From: Curvibacter sp.
GTDB taxonomy: Bacteria > Pseudomonadota > Gammaproteobacteria > Burkholderiales > Burkholderiaceae_C
DNA: 11,071 bases
Direction: 5' to 3'
NCBI GenBank assembly: GCA_003500955.1
Contig: DNQP01000265.1
Coordinates: 1-11,071, forward strand
Shown here in pieces: positions 4,615 through 11,071 of the stretch. Each line of letters starts with the position of its first letter. The first letter of the stretch is position 1. The notes beneath the pieces were generated by a model. The model had not been told where the DNA came from and made no database searches. It saw nothing but the letters and a program-made list of their open reading frames with translations. Made by a program: the position numbers and the translations under genes.

Positions 4615-6021
4615 ATGAAACGACTGCGCTGGGCCCTGGCCCTGCTGGCGGCCTGCCCGGGCCTGGCTTTGGCGGCCGATCTGGACGGCAGCCAGCTGTC
4701 CGTCCTGTGGGGCGTACCTTTTGCGGGCATCCTGCTGTCCATCGCCATCCTGCCGCTGGTTGCGCCGCATTTCTGGCACCACCACTTCGGTAAGGTGGCG
4801 GCGGCCTGGTCCCTGGTCTTCCTGCTGCCCTTTGCCGCGGTTTTCGGCCCGGGGCTGGCGGCGGTGAGCTTCGTGCACGCGCTGCTGGCGGAGTACATCC
4901 CTTTCATCATCCTGCTCACCGCCTTGTTCACGGTGGCCGGCGGCATCTATATCCGCGGCAACCTGCATGGCAGCCCCGCGCTGAACACGGGCATCCTGGC
5001 CATCGGTGCGGTGCTGGCCAGCTTCATGGGCACGACGGGTGCCTCCATGTTGCTGATCCGTCCGCTGATCCGGGCCAATGACAACCGGCGCCACAAGGCC
5101 CACGTCATCATCTTTTTCATCTTCATCGTCTCGAACGCCGGCGGTTCGCTGACGCCGCTGGGGGATCCTCCGCTCTTCCTGGGCTTCCTCAAGGGCGTGG
5201 ATTTCTTCTGGACCCTGAGCCACATCTTCCCCGAGACCCTGTTCCTCGTCGGCGTGCTGCTGGCCCTGTTCTACGCGCTGGACAGCTGGTACTACCACCG
5301 GCGCGAAGAGGTGTTGCCTGTCGACCCCACGCCCGACAGCAAGCGCATCGGCTTCGAGGGTGGGGCCAACTTCTGGCTGCTGGGTGCCATCGTGGCGTTG
5401 GTGTTGCTCAGCGGTTTCTGGAAGTCGTCCGTGGTCTTCAACATGGCCGGCACCGACGTGGGCCTGCCGGGCCTGGTGCGTGACATCGGCCTGATCATCG
5501 TCACCTTCGTCTCGCTGCGCATCACCTCGGCCGACGTCCACAGCAAGAACCAGTTCGGCTGGGCCCCGATGCAGGAAGTCGCCAAGCTCTTTGCCGGTAT
5601 CTTCCTGACCATCATCCCCGTGATTGCCATGCTCAAGGCCGGCGTCAACGGTCCCTTCGGCGCTGTGGTGGCGGCCGTGACCCGTCCTGACGGCTCACCT
5701 GATCCCGCCATGTACTTTTGGGCTACGGGCGCCCTGAGCTCCTTCCTCGACAACGCCCCGACCTACCTGGTCTTTTTCAACACCGCCGGTGGTGACCCGG
5801 CCGTGCTGATGACGACGCTGGCCCCCACGCTCGCGGCCATCTCGGCTGGTGCCGTCTTCATGGGTGCCAACACCTACATAGGCAACGCGCCCAACCTCAT
5901 GGTCAAGGCCATCGCCGAGGACCGCGGGGTGAAGATGCCCAGTTTCTTCGGCTACATGCTGTGGTCCTGCGGCATCTTGCTGCCCCTGTTCGTCGTCATG
6001 ACCCTGATCTGGTTCCGCTGA
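4615..6021 (+). CDS. CitMHS_2-type sodium:proton antiporter or citrate-like transporter (ArsB/NhaD ion transporter superfamily)
   Basis: A 468-residue polytopic inner-membrane protein with about 11-12 hydrophobic segments. The start follows AGGAG (4602-4606) by 8 nt, and the first 21 residues look like a signal sequence ending LALAA. Two inverted-repeat-like transport motifs of the ion transporter superfamily are clear: SNAGGSLTPLGDPPLFLGF (about 173-191) in the first half, and SSFLDNAPTYLVFF (about 375-388) with GANTYIGNAPNLM (about 417-429) in the second. Proteins of this kind are usually annotated as sodium:proton antiporters or putative citrate transporters, and sequence alone does not decide between ion exchange and organic-acid transport. 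It is the third gene of the operon, followed after 34 nt by a hydroxyacid dehydrogenase, a context that slightly favours an organic-acid role. Confidence 0.88.
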   Translation: MKRLRWALALLAACPGLALAADLDGSQLSVLWGVPFAGILLSIAILPLVAPHFWHHHFGKVAAAWSLVFLLPFAAVFGPGLAAVSFVHALLAEYIPFIILLTALFTVAGGIYIRGNLHGSPALNTGILAIGAVLASFMGTTGASMLLIRPLIRANDNRRHKAHVIIFFIFIVSNAGGSLTPLGDPPLFLGFLKGVDFFWTLSHIFPETLFLVGVLLALFYALDSWYYHRREEVLPVDPTPDSKRIGFEGGANFWLLGAIVALVLLSGFWKSSVVFNMAGTDVGLPGLVRDIGLIIVTFVSLRITSADVHSKNQFGWAPMQEVAKLFAGIFLTIIPVIAMLKAGVNGPFGAVVAAVTRPDGSPDPAMYFWATGALSSFLDNAPTYLVFFNTAGGDPAVLMTTLAPTLAAISAGAVFMGANTYIGNAPNLMVKAIAEDRGVKMPSFFGYMLWSCGILLPLFVVMTLIWFR

Positions 6022-6055
6022 ACCCGGTTTCCTGAAGCAAAGAGAGAGAGATTCC

Positions 6056-7039
6056 ATGAGCAAACCCCGCATCCTCGTCACCCGTGCCGTCTTTCCCGAG
6101 ACGGTGGCCTATCTGGCGCAGCACTTCGAAGTCGAGTCCAACCAGGGCGACGAAGCCTGGACGTCGGCCCAGCTGATTGAGAAATTGCGCGACAAGGACG
6201 GCGCGTTCACCACCGGCAGCGTGCGCATCGACGGCGAGGTGCTGGCCGCCTGTCCCAAGCTGAAGATCTGCGCCAACATGGCTGTGGGTTACAACAACTT
6301 CGACCTCGATGCCATGACCGCGCGCGGTGTGCTGGGTACCAACACGCCCGACGTGCTGACCGAGACCACGGCGGACTTCGGCTTTGCCCTGCTCATGGCC
6401 ACGGCGCGTCGTATCACCGAGAGCGAGATCTACCTGCGCGAGGGCAAGTGGACCAAGTGGAGCTACGACATGTTCGCGGGCTCGGACATCCATGGCGCCA
6501 CGCTGGGCATCCTGGGCATGGGCCGGATCGGCCAGGGCATCGCGCGGCGAGGCTCGCATGGCTTCGGCATGAACGTGATCTACCACAACCGTTCGCGCCT
6601 CGATGCCGCGACCGAAGCCGAGTGCAAGGCGCGCTATGTGAGCAAGGACGAGCTGTTCAAGACTGCGGACCATCTGGTGCTGGTGCTGCCGTACTCGGCG
6701 GCCTCGCACCACATCGTCGGTGCGGCCGAAATCGCCCTCATGAAGCCCACGGCCACGCTGGTCAACATCGCCCGTGGCGGCATCGTTGATGAGGACGCGC
6801 TGGTGCAGGCACTGCGCGACAAGCGCATCGCCGCGGCGGGCCTGGACGTGTTCGAGGGCGAGCCCAAGGTCAACCCTGGCTTGCTGACCGTGCCCAATGT
6901 GGTGCTGACCCCGCACATCGCCAGCTCCAGTGTGCCGACGCGCAAGGCCATGGCCAAGCTGGCCGCGGACAACCTGATCGAGTTCTTCAGCAGGGGCCAG
7001 GGGCTGACCCCGCTCAACCCCCAGGTGCTCAAGGCCTGA
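6056..7039 (+). CDS. 2-hydroxyacid dehydrogenase, glyoxylate/hydroxypyruvate reductase (GhrB-like)
   Basis: A 327-residue cytoplasmic D-isomer-specific 2-hydroxyacid dehydrogenase that probably reduces glyoxylate to glycolate and hydroxypyruvate to D-glycerate. The substrate loop NMAVGYNNFD (74-83) is of the GhrB/glyoxylate reductase type. The dinucleotide fold shows GMGRIGQG (154-161), and HNRS with Arg179 at the end of the second strand suggests NADPH preference. The catalytic residues are Arg240 (NIARGG), Glu269 (DVFEGEP) and His287 (TPHIASSS). All key residues are present and the length is normal. Only a weak purine stretch (AGAGAGAG) precedes the start. It is the last gene of the four-gene operon and converges on ybdK, with 23 nt between the stops. 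Gluconate 2-dehydrogenase activity is a possible alternative. Confidence 0.92.
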   Translation: MSKPRILVTRAVFPETVAYLAQHFEVESNQGDEAWTSAQLIEKLRDKDGAFTTGSVRIDGEVLAACPKLKICANMAVGYNNFDLDAMTARGVLGTNTPDVLTETTADFGFALLMATARRITESEIYLREGKWTKWSYDMFAGSDIHGATLGILGMGRIGQGIARRGSHGFGMNVIYHNRSRLDAATEAECKARYVSKDELFKTADHLVLVLPYSAASHHIVGAAEIALMKPTATLVNIARGGIVDEDALVQALRDKRIAAAGLDVFEGEPKVNPGLLTVPNVVLTPHIASSSVPTRKAMAKLAADNLIEFFSRGQGLTPLNPQVLKA

Positions 7040-7062
7040 GGCCAGCCCCCAAGCGTGGCTGT

Positions 7063-8196
7063 TCAGGCCACCTGGGTTTCGGTCTTGCGAAACTGCAGAC
7101 CGGCCTGGCGCGTGACCTCGCCCAGCAGCTGCTCGCGCGTCTGCGCATCGCGCAGCCAGCGCGCGTCATTGTGGCCGCGCTCGGTGCTGCTGCGCAGCAG
7201 CTCCAGTGCCGCGCCCGTGCCCGGTGAGGTGGCGTAGGGCTGCACGCGGTCCAGTGTGGCCAGGATGTGCTCCTTGAGTGGCAGGTGGGTGCCACTGGCC
7301 GGGTCCACATAGACTGCTTCGAGGCCGAAGCGGCAGGCTTGGAAGCGGTTGTAGGTGTAGACGAGGTAGTCGTCCTCCTCCGGCTGGAAGGGATCCTCCT
7401 TGAGGAACCAGGCCGCCAGCGCCTGCACATAGCCGGCCAGCGCCGCGGCGCGCTCGATCGACAGCGGTGTGTCGAAGACGCGGATCTCGATGGTGCCGTA
7501 CTCGGGCTTGGGCCGGATGTCCCAGTAGAAGTCCTTCATGCTCTTGACCACGCCGGTTCGTGTCATCTTGTCGAAGTAGGCGTTGAAGTCGTCCCAGTGG
7601 AGCACGAAGGGCGCGCGGCCCGAGAGCGGGAAGGCGAACACCGAGTTCAGTCGCGCCGAGTCGAAAGCCGTGTCGTGCCCCTGGACGAAGGGCGAAGAGG
7701 CCGACAGCGCGATGAAGTGCGGGATGTAGCGCGACATGCGGTGCAGCATGAGCAGGGCACTGTCGGCGTCCGGGCAGCCGATGTGCACGTGCTGGCCGAA
7801 GATGGTGAACTGCTTGGACAGATAGCCATAGAGCTCGGACAGCTGCTTGAAGCGCGGCTTGTCATAGATGCGCCGCTCGTGCCACTGCTGGAAAGGGTGG
7901 GTGCCGCCTCCGACCACGGCGATGTTGAGCTTGTCGGCGCACTGCACCAGCGCATCGCGGATCAGGCCCAGCTGCTCGCGCACCTGGGCGGGCGAATGGC
8001 AGACACCGGTGGAGATCTCGATCATGCTCGAGGTCATCTCGGGCACCACGCTGCCCGGGAGCTGGCGCTTGGCCATCAGGCGCAGCATGTCGTCCGCATA
8101 GGGCGCGAGGTCGTAGTCGTGCGTGTTGACGAGCTGCAGCTCGAGCTCCACACCCAGGGTCAGGGCCTCGGAATGGCTGAAAGGTTCAAGCGGCAT
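7063..8196 (-). CDS. ybdK: YbdK-type carboxylate-amine ligase (glutamate-cysteine ligase family 2)
   Basis: A 377-residue protein of the GCS2 family, close to the roughly 372 residues of E. coli YbdK, which has weak ATP-dependent glutamate-cysteine ligase activity and an uncertain physiological role. Motifs in order are [11 protein letters not shown] with Glu17 and Glu19 (metal/ATP site), [62 protein letters not shown] and [12 protein letters not shown]. The ATG at 8196 is chosen because AGGGAG lies 9 nt upstream and the sequence [15 protein letters not shown] fits the family start; the frame is open to 8253 with a non-conserved Pro-rich extension. The start lies inside the end of the upstream antiporter gene (11-bp overlap), indicating co-transcription and coupling. 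A true GshA role is unlikely but not excluded. Confidence 0.92.
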   Translation of the reverse strand: MPLEPFSHSEALTLGVELELQLVNTHDYDLAPYADDMLRLMAKRQLPGSVVPEMTSSMIEISTGVCHSPAQVREQLGLIRDALVQCADKLNIAVVGGGTHPFQQWHERRIYDKPRFKQLSELYGYLSKQFTIFGQHVHIGCPDADSALLMLHRMSRYIPHFIALSASSPFVQGHDTAFDSARLNSVFAFPLSGRAPFVLHWDDFNAYFDKMTRTGVVKSMKDFYWDIRPKPEYGTIEIRVFDTPLSIERAAALAGYVQALAAWFLKEDPFQPEEDDYLVYTYNRFQACRFGLEAVYVDPASGTHLPLKEHILATLDRVQPYATSPGTGAALELLRSSTERGHNDARWLRDAQTREQLLGEVTRQAGLQFRKTETQVA

Positions 8197-9445
8197 CGGT
8201 GGGGTCTCCCTCGACTTTGATACGACGGGTGGCGGGTGGGCGGCCCGCTTCACCGGCGCGTTGCAGCGCCAGCACGGCCATGAGTGCGCCCAGCACTTCC
8301 ATGAGCAGGATCAGCGGCAGGGCAATGGCTGCCGCCGCGCCACCGATGGCGGGTGCGAATTCGGCAAACTGCGAGACCAGCAGCAGGGCCACGGCCGACA
8401 GCGGCCACATGGCACCGGCCGTCCACAGGGCCTGGCGCGGGCTGGCGCCGCTGCCGATGCCGCCCAGGCCGATGGCCGCGAGCTTGGCCAACGCGCGTGC
8501 CAGCACCAGCGCGGCGACCAGGCTCCAGGCCTGCCAGTTCCAGGGCGCTTGGGCGGCGGCCATGGACACCAGCACGAACATCAGGATGGTCAGGATGGCG
8601 GACGCGGTCCCGAACTGGCGCGGCCAAGACCAGGGGCGCGGGTGCAGGGTCTTGAGCAGGATGCCGGCCAGCAGTGCGGCCAGCGGTGCCGAGCCGCCGA
8701 AGTGCGCGGCCAGCGCCGTGCCCGCGGCGATCAGCGCAAGCTGCAGCACCGCCGTGTTCTCGCTGGTTGGGCTCATGATCTGCAGCGCCTTGCGCAGCGC
8801 CAGCGCCAGCAGCGCGCCCACGAGCACCGAGGCCACGACCAGCAGCAGCACCGGGTAGAAGGCGTCGGCCAGCCGCGCCTCCTCGCGGCCCAGCAGACGG
8901 GCCATGACGCCGCCCAGGGCCAGCACATAGAAGGTGTTGAGCGCGGCCAGGGTGATGGCGCGGTCGGTGACGGGGCCGCTGGCGCGGATGTCGCTGGCCA
9001 CGCGCATCAGTACGGCCGGCGAGGCGGCCACCATCAGCAGGGCCAGCGGCATGTGCAGGGCCTCGTCCACGCCGAAGAGCATCAGCACCCACCAGGCCAG
9101 CAGGTAGGTGGCCACGGCTTCGCCCACACTTTGCGCGAGCAGCATGGGGTTGTGGCGGAACCAGCGCAGCGAGAGGCGGCCGCCGGCCTCGAACAGCACG
9201 ATGGACAGGCCGAGTTCCACCATGAACTGGGCGATGCCGTCGAGCGGCCAGGTCGCGGCGGTGTAGCCCGAGAAGCCTGCCACGGCGCCGACGATGGAAT
9301 AGCCCAGCACCTTGGGCAGGTCCAGGTAGCGCTGCAACAGATGGCCGGCCGCTGCGGCCAGAGCCAGCAACAGGGCCCATTGCACGGTGGGCAGGCCGGC
9401 GGAGGGTTTGATCCACTCGGACCAGTTGAGCATGAGATCGATCAT
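8186..9445 (-). CDS. Cation:proton antiporter, Na+/H+ exchanger (CPA2/KefB-like) membrane domain
   Basis: A 419-residue inner-membrane protein made almost entirely of hydrophobic helices, with the layout of the PF00999 sodium/hydrogen exchanger domain and no C-terminal TrkA-N nucleotide-binding domain. Family-like segments are [17 protein letters not shown] (41-57), [19 protein letters not shown] (74-92) and [19 protein letters not shown] (140-158). The substrate would be K+ or Na+ exchanged for H+. Oddly, where CPA1 and CPA2 proteins carry the transport Asp (ND or QD motif), this one reads [11 protein letters not shown], with Asn170-Thr171. The start at 9445 has AAGGAG 5 nt upstream on the minus strand, and the frame is open to 9607 without coding character. 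It is translationally coupled to ybdK and preceded by a structured leader of about 120 nt. Confidence 0.87.
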   Translation of the reverse strand: MIDLMLNWSEWIKPSAGLPTVQWALLLALAAAAGHLLQRYLDLPKVLGYSIVGAVAGFSGYTAATWPLDGIAQFMVELGLSIVLFEAGGRLSLRWFRHNPMLLAQSVGEAVATYLLAWWVLMLFGVDEALHMPLALLMVAASPAVLMRVASDIRASGPVTDRAITLAALNTFYVLALGGVMARLLGREEARLADAFYPVLLLVVASVLVGALLALALRKALQIMSPTSENTAVLQLALIAAGTALAAHFGGSAPLAALLAGILLKTLHPRPWSWPRQFGTASAILTILMFVLVSMAAAQAPWNWQAWSLVAALVLARALAKLAAIGLGGIGSGASPRQALWTAGAMWPLSAVALLLVSQFAEFAPAIGGAAAAIALPLILLMEVLGALMAVLALQRAGEAGRPPATRRIKVEGDPTDAA

Positions 9446-9468
9446 CGCGTCTCCTTGTTGTGCGAGAG

Positions 9469-9486
9469 CCCGGCCCGGAAGCCGGG
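9469..9486 (-). repeat. Start-proximal leader hairpin of the antiporter mRNA
   Basis: CCCGGC (9469-9474) pairs perfectly with GCCGGG (9481-9486) around a six-base loop. On the minus strand it ends about 23 nt before the antiporter start codon and about 10 nt before its AAGGAG. No U run follows, so it is not a plain terminator. Confidence 0.5.
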
Positions 9487-9487
9487 G

Positions 9488-9531
9488 TCTGTTCACCCGA
9501 GGAGGCCTGTGCAAGGCCGGGGGTGTACAGA
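9488..9531 (-). other. 44-nt three-tier leader hairpin upstream of the antiporter
   Basis: Three stacked stems are visible: TCTGT (9488-9492) with ACAGA (9527-9531), CACCC (9494-9498) with GGGTG (9521-9525), and GGCCT (9504-9508) with AGGCC (9514-9518). A one-by-one mismatch and a two-by-five internal loop separate them, giving 15 pairs in 44 nt. On the minus strand the larger side of the internal loop reads TCCTC, which with the neighbouring C gives CTCCT and could instead pair with AGGAG at the antiporter ribosome binding site. This suggests a possible cis-regulatory leader. No known riboswitch class was recognised. Confidence 0.45.
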
Positions 9532-9574
9532 GGGCGTGTGGATGGTGGACCGATGCGGCGGTCGACGCATTTCG

Positions 9575-9580
9575 AGTATA
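9575..9580 (-). promoter_or_regulatory. Possible -10 element of the antiporter-ybdK operon
   Basis: On the minus strand TATACT matches the TATAAT consensus at five of six positions and is the best -10-like element in the GC-rich divergent region. No convincing -35 hexamer lies 16-18 bp upstream, so the promoter may be activator-dependent or the match may be chance. A start near 9568 would give a leader of about 123 nt containing both hairpins. The rest of 9446-9655 shows a short GCCCGC/GCGGGC hairpin (9581-9597) and no further gene. Confidence 0.35.
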
Positions 9581-9649
9581 GCCCGCAAGGCGCGGGCGCC
9601 CCTGCATCCCGGCGATCCGTAGGGTCAGGCTTGCACGACAATGGCATAT

Positions 9650-9654
9650 GGAGG
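9650..9654 (+). promoter_or_regulatory. Strong Shine-Dalgarno of rmuC that complicates the start choice
   Basis: GGAGG lies only 1 nt before the in-frame ATG at 9656, too close for normal initiation, but 7 nt before an in-frame TTG at 9662, an ideal distance. A further in-frame ATG at 9641 lacks a good ribosome binding site. The spacing favours the TTG, while codon preference and family-like N-termini (MTLxxx before the membrane helix) favour 9656. Confidence 0.55.
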
Positions 9655-9655
9655 T

Positions 9656-11017
9656 ATGACTTTGAATTCAACGACGTTCTGGATCCTGGGAGCGCTGGGT
9701 GTGCTGCATCTGGTGCTCTTGCTGGCGCTGCTGCTGCGCCGCACGGATGCGCAGGCCCAGCAGGGCAGCGAGCAACTGCGCGCCGAGTTGTTGGCCGGGC
9801 ACGAGCGCCTGACGCGCGAACTGCGCCAGGACATTGCCGAATCGGCGCGCGGTACGCGGCTGGAGCTGTCGCAGAACCTGGCGACCTTCCAGCAGACTCT
9901 GGTGCAGCAGGCCGCCGAGGCCACGCGCACGCAGAACACGCAGATCGATGCCTTTGGCCAGCAGCTCGCGCTCTTGCAGAAGACGCTGTCGGACACGCTG
10001 GCCCAGCGCCTGGAGGCGCTGGGCGAATCGAATGCGCGGCGCATCGGCGAGATGCGCCAGACCCTCGATGCCCAGCTCGCTCAGCTGCAGCAGACCAATG
10101 CCGCCAAGCTCGACGAGATGCGCGCCACGGTGGACGAGAAGCTGCAGGCCACCTTGCACACCCGGCTGGGCGAGAGCTTCAAGCAGGTGGCCGAGCGCCT
10201 GGAGCAGGTCCACAAGGGCTTGGGCGAGATGCAGACCCTGGCCGCCGGCGTGGGTGACCTCAAGCACCTGCTGACCAATGTCAAGACGCGCGGCATGTTC
10301 GGCGAGGCGCAGCTGGCCGCGCTGCTGGAGCAGGTCTTCGTGCCCGACCAGTACGCGGCGCAGGTGGCCACGCGCCCGGGCAGCAAGAACGTGGTGGACT
10401 TTGCCATCCGCCTGCCCGGCAAGGCCGACGATGGCACCCCGCTATGGCTGCCCATCGACGCCAAGTTCCCCAACGAAGACTACGAGCGCCTGCTCGATGC
10501 ACAGCAGCGCGCCGACGCCCTCGCGGCCGAGGCCGCTGCCAAGGCGCTGGAGGTGCGCATCCGTCTCGAGGCGAAATCCATTGCCGAGAAATACGTGGAG
10601 CCGCCGCACACCACGGACTTCGCCATCCTCTTCCTGCCCACCGAGGGCCTGTACGCCGAAGTGCTGCGCCGTCCCGGGCTCATGGAGGCGTTGCAGCGCG
10701 AGCACCGCGTCACGCTGGCTGGCCCCACCACGCTGCTGGCCATGCTGAGTTCCCTGCAGATGGGCTTTCGCACCCTGGCGCTCGAGAAGCGCTCCAGCGA
10801 GGTCTGGCAGGTGCTGGGTGCGGTCAAGACCGAGTTCGGCAAGTTCGGTGACGTGCTGGCCAAGGTCAAGTCCCAGACCGAGACGGTGCTCAATACCCTG
10901 AGCAGCGCCGAGGTGCGCAGCCGCGCCATGGGCCGTGCGCTACGCCAGGTCGAGGCCCTGCCCGAGGCCCAGGCCCAGACCCTGCTGCCGCTGGACAAAG
11001 AGGCCGACGAAGGGTGA
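9656..11017 (+). CDS. rmuC: DNA recombination protein RmuC
   Basis: A 453-residue RmuC protein, a predicted membrane-tethered nuclease-like protein that limits inversions and rearrangements at short repeats. Residues about 8-26 form one membrane helix (WILGALGVLHLVLLLALLL). Residues about 30-200 are a long Gln/Glu/Arg/Ala-rich coiled coil. The C-terminal domain begins at TRGMFGEAQLAALLEQ with Glu217 and carries a PD-(D/E)XK-like core: Asp248 in NVVDFAIRLP and Asp268-Ala-Lys270 in LPIDAKFPNEDYERLL. It is followed by YVEPPHTTDFAILFLPTEGLYAEV and the conserved LAGPTTLLAMLSSLQMGF. All expected blocks are present and the length is normal. Start candidates are ATG 9641, ATG 9656 and TTG 9662. It runs divergently from the antiporter and may overlap a following gene by 4 bp. 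Confidence 0.93.
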   Translation: MTLNSTTFWILGALGVLHLVLLLALLLRRTDAQAQQGSEQLRAELLAGHERLTRELRQDIAESARGTRLELSQNLATFQQTLVQQAAEATRTQNTQIDAFGQQLALLQKTLSDTLAQRLEALGESNARRIGEMRQTLDAQLAQLQQTNAAKLDEMRATVDEKLQATLHTRLGESFKQVAERLEQVHKGLGEMQTLAAGVGDLKHLLTNVKTRGMFGEAQLAALLEQVFVPDQYAAQVATRPGSKNVVDFAIRLPGKADDGTPLWLPIDAKFPNEDYERLLDAQQRADALAAEAAAKALEVRIRLEAKSIAEKYVEPPHTTDFAILFLPTEGLYAEVLRRPGLMEALQREHRVTLAGPTTLLAMLSSLQMGFRTLALEKRSSEVWQVLGAVKTEFGKFGDVLAKVKSQTETVLNTLSSAEVRSRAMGRALRQVEALPEAQAQTLLPLDKEADEG

Positions 11018-11071
11018 GCCCCACGGACCACCTTGCCCCGCATCATCAGCTGCCGCGCCTGATCGGCGGGC
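11014..11071 (+). CDS. Possible start of a further gene, truncated by the window edge
   Basis: A GTG at 11014 overlaps the rmuC TGA in the GTGA arrangement typical of translational coupling. The frame then stays open for 19 codons to the end of the window (MSPTDHLAPHHQLPRLIGG). Its Shine-Dalgarno is poor: GAAGG directly abuts the start. The LPRLIGG ending could lead into a first membrane helix, but this is too short to identify. It may simply be an open frame in GC-rich DNA. Confidence 0.4.
   Translation, partial: MSPTDHLAPHHQLPRLIGG

Noticed and set aside
4600..5541. Minus-strand 313-codon frame opposite the CitMHS_2-type transporter
   Set aside because: Gln/Asp/His/Arg-rich antisense composition with no recognisable motif, opposite a clear transporter with two conserved transport signatures.
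7040..7062. Possible terminator between the convergent ghrB-like and ybdK genes
   Set aside because: The 23-nt gap contains only a short imperfect AGCC/GGCT pairing and no T run on either strand, so no intrinsic terminator can be supported.
8123..9622. Plus-strand 499-codon frame opposite the ybdK-antiporter genes
   Set aside because: The translation is a Gln/Gly/His/Arg-rich low-complexity sequence typical of the antisense of GC-rich membrane protein genes, and the minus-strand frames carry clear family motifs.
9509..9622. Short plus-strand GTG frame preceded by GAGGAG in the antiporter-rmuC divergent region
   Set aside because: The encoded 37 residues are Gly/Arg-rich with no family character, and the GAGGAG is better explained as part of the minus-strand leader hairpin.
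8250..9671. Second minus-strand frame of 473 codons overlapping the antiporter
   Set aside because: It is an Arg/Pro/Gly-rich out-of-frame shadow without membrane or domain features. The antiporter frame has a good ribosome binding site and regular hydrophobic helices.
1..11071. CRISPR array, insertion sequence, prophage, toxin-antitoxin or defence system
   Set aside because: No regularly spaced repeats, transposase or integrase motifs, terminal inverted repeats or known defence domains are visible, and every gene-sized frame is accounted for by housekeeping or metabolic families.

Overview
The window looks like chromosomal DNA of a GC-rich betaproteobacterium of the order Burkholderiales, most likely a Comamonadaceae-type organism. 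The basis is the high GC content, the gene families (a phasin with CTGC-N3-GCAG-type operators, a CitMHS_2-type antiporter, a YbdK ligase beside a CPA2-like exchanger) and GGAGAC-type ribosome binding sites. No tRNA, rRNA, CRISPR array, insertion sequence or prophage signature is visible. The gene content is mostly ordinary housekeeping and accessory metabolism. The less ordinary signals are in the intergenic regions.

Layout. Positions 1-378 hold the C-terminal end of clpA. It converges, through a bidirectional hairpin terminator (394-431), on a minus-strand gene for a periplasmic ferric-iron binding protein (451-1494). That gene has a sigma-70-like promoter with a perfect 7-1-7 Fur-box palindrome (1535-1549) in its core. 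A patatin-like lipoprotein phospholipase (1582-2502) runs divergently from the same region. The gap 2503-2701 holds a candidate minus-strand small RNA: a near-consensus promoter (2624-2652), a 5' hairpin, an exposed anti-Shine-Dalgarno stretch, and a hairpin terminator with eight Us. A minus-strand phasin gene (2702-3244) follows. Its promoter is bracketed by two 17-bp near-identical palindromes (3281-3297 and 3340-3356) that resemble PhaR operators.

Positions 3462-7039 are a tight four-gene plus-strand operon: hotdog thioesterase, nitroreductase (4-bp overlap), CitMHS_2-type ion or organic-acid transporter (11-nt gap) and a GhrB-like 2-hydroxyacid dehydrogenase (34-nt gap). A minus-strand pair converges on it: a cation:proton antiporter (8186-9445) overlapping by 11 bp a YbdK-type carboxylate-amine ligase (7063-8196). 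The antiporter has a structured leader with a 44-nt, three-tier hairpin. rmuC (9656-11017) runs divergently from it, and a following gene may begin in a 4-bp GTGA overlap at 11014.

How the genes fit together. The iron-binding protein is predicted to be derepressed in iron starvation, and the divergent lipase may share that control. The phasin belongs to polyhydroxyalkanoate granule metabolism. The four-gene operon combines CoA-thioester hydrolysis, flavin-dependent reduction, membrane transport and hydroxyacid/glyoxylate reduction, which suggests uptake and turnover of an organic acid, but the substrate cannot be read from sequence. All functional calls come from recognising family motifs in the translated sequence, without database searches.
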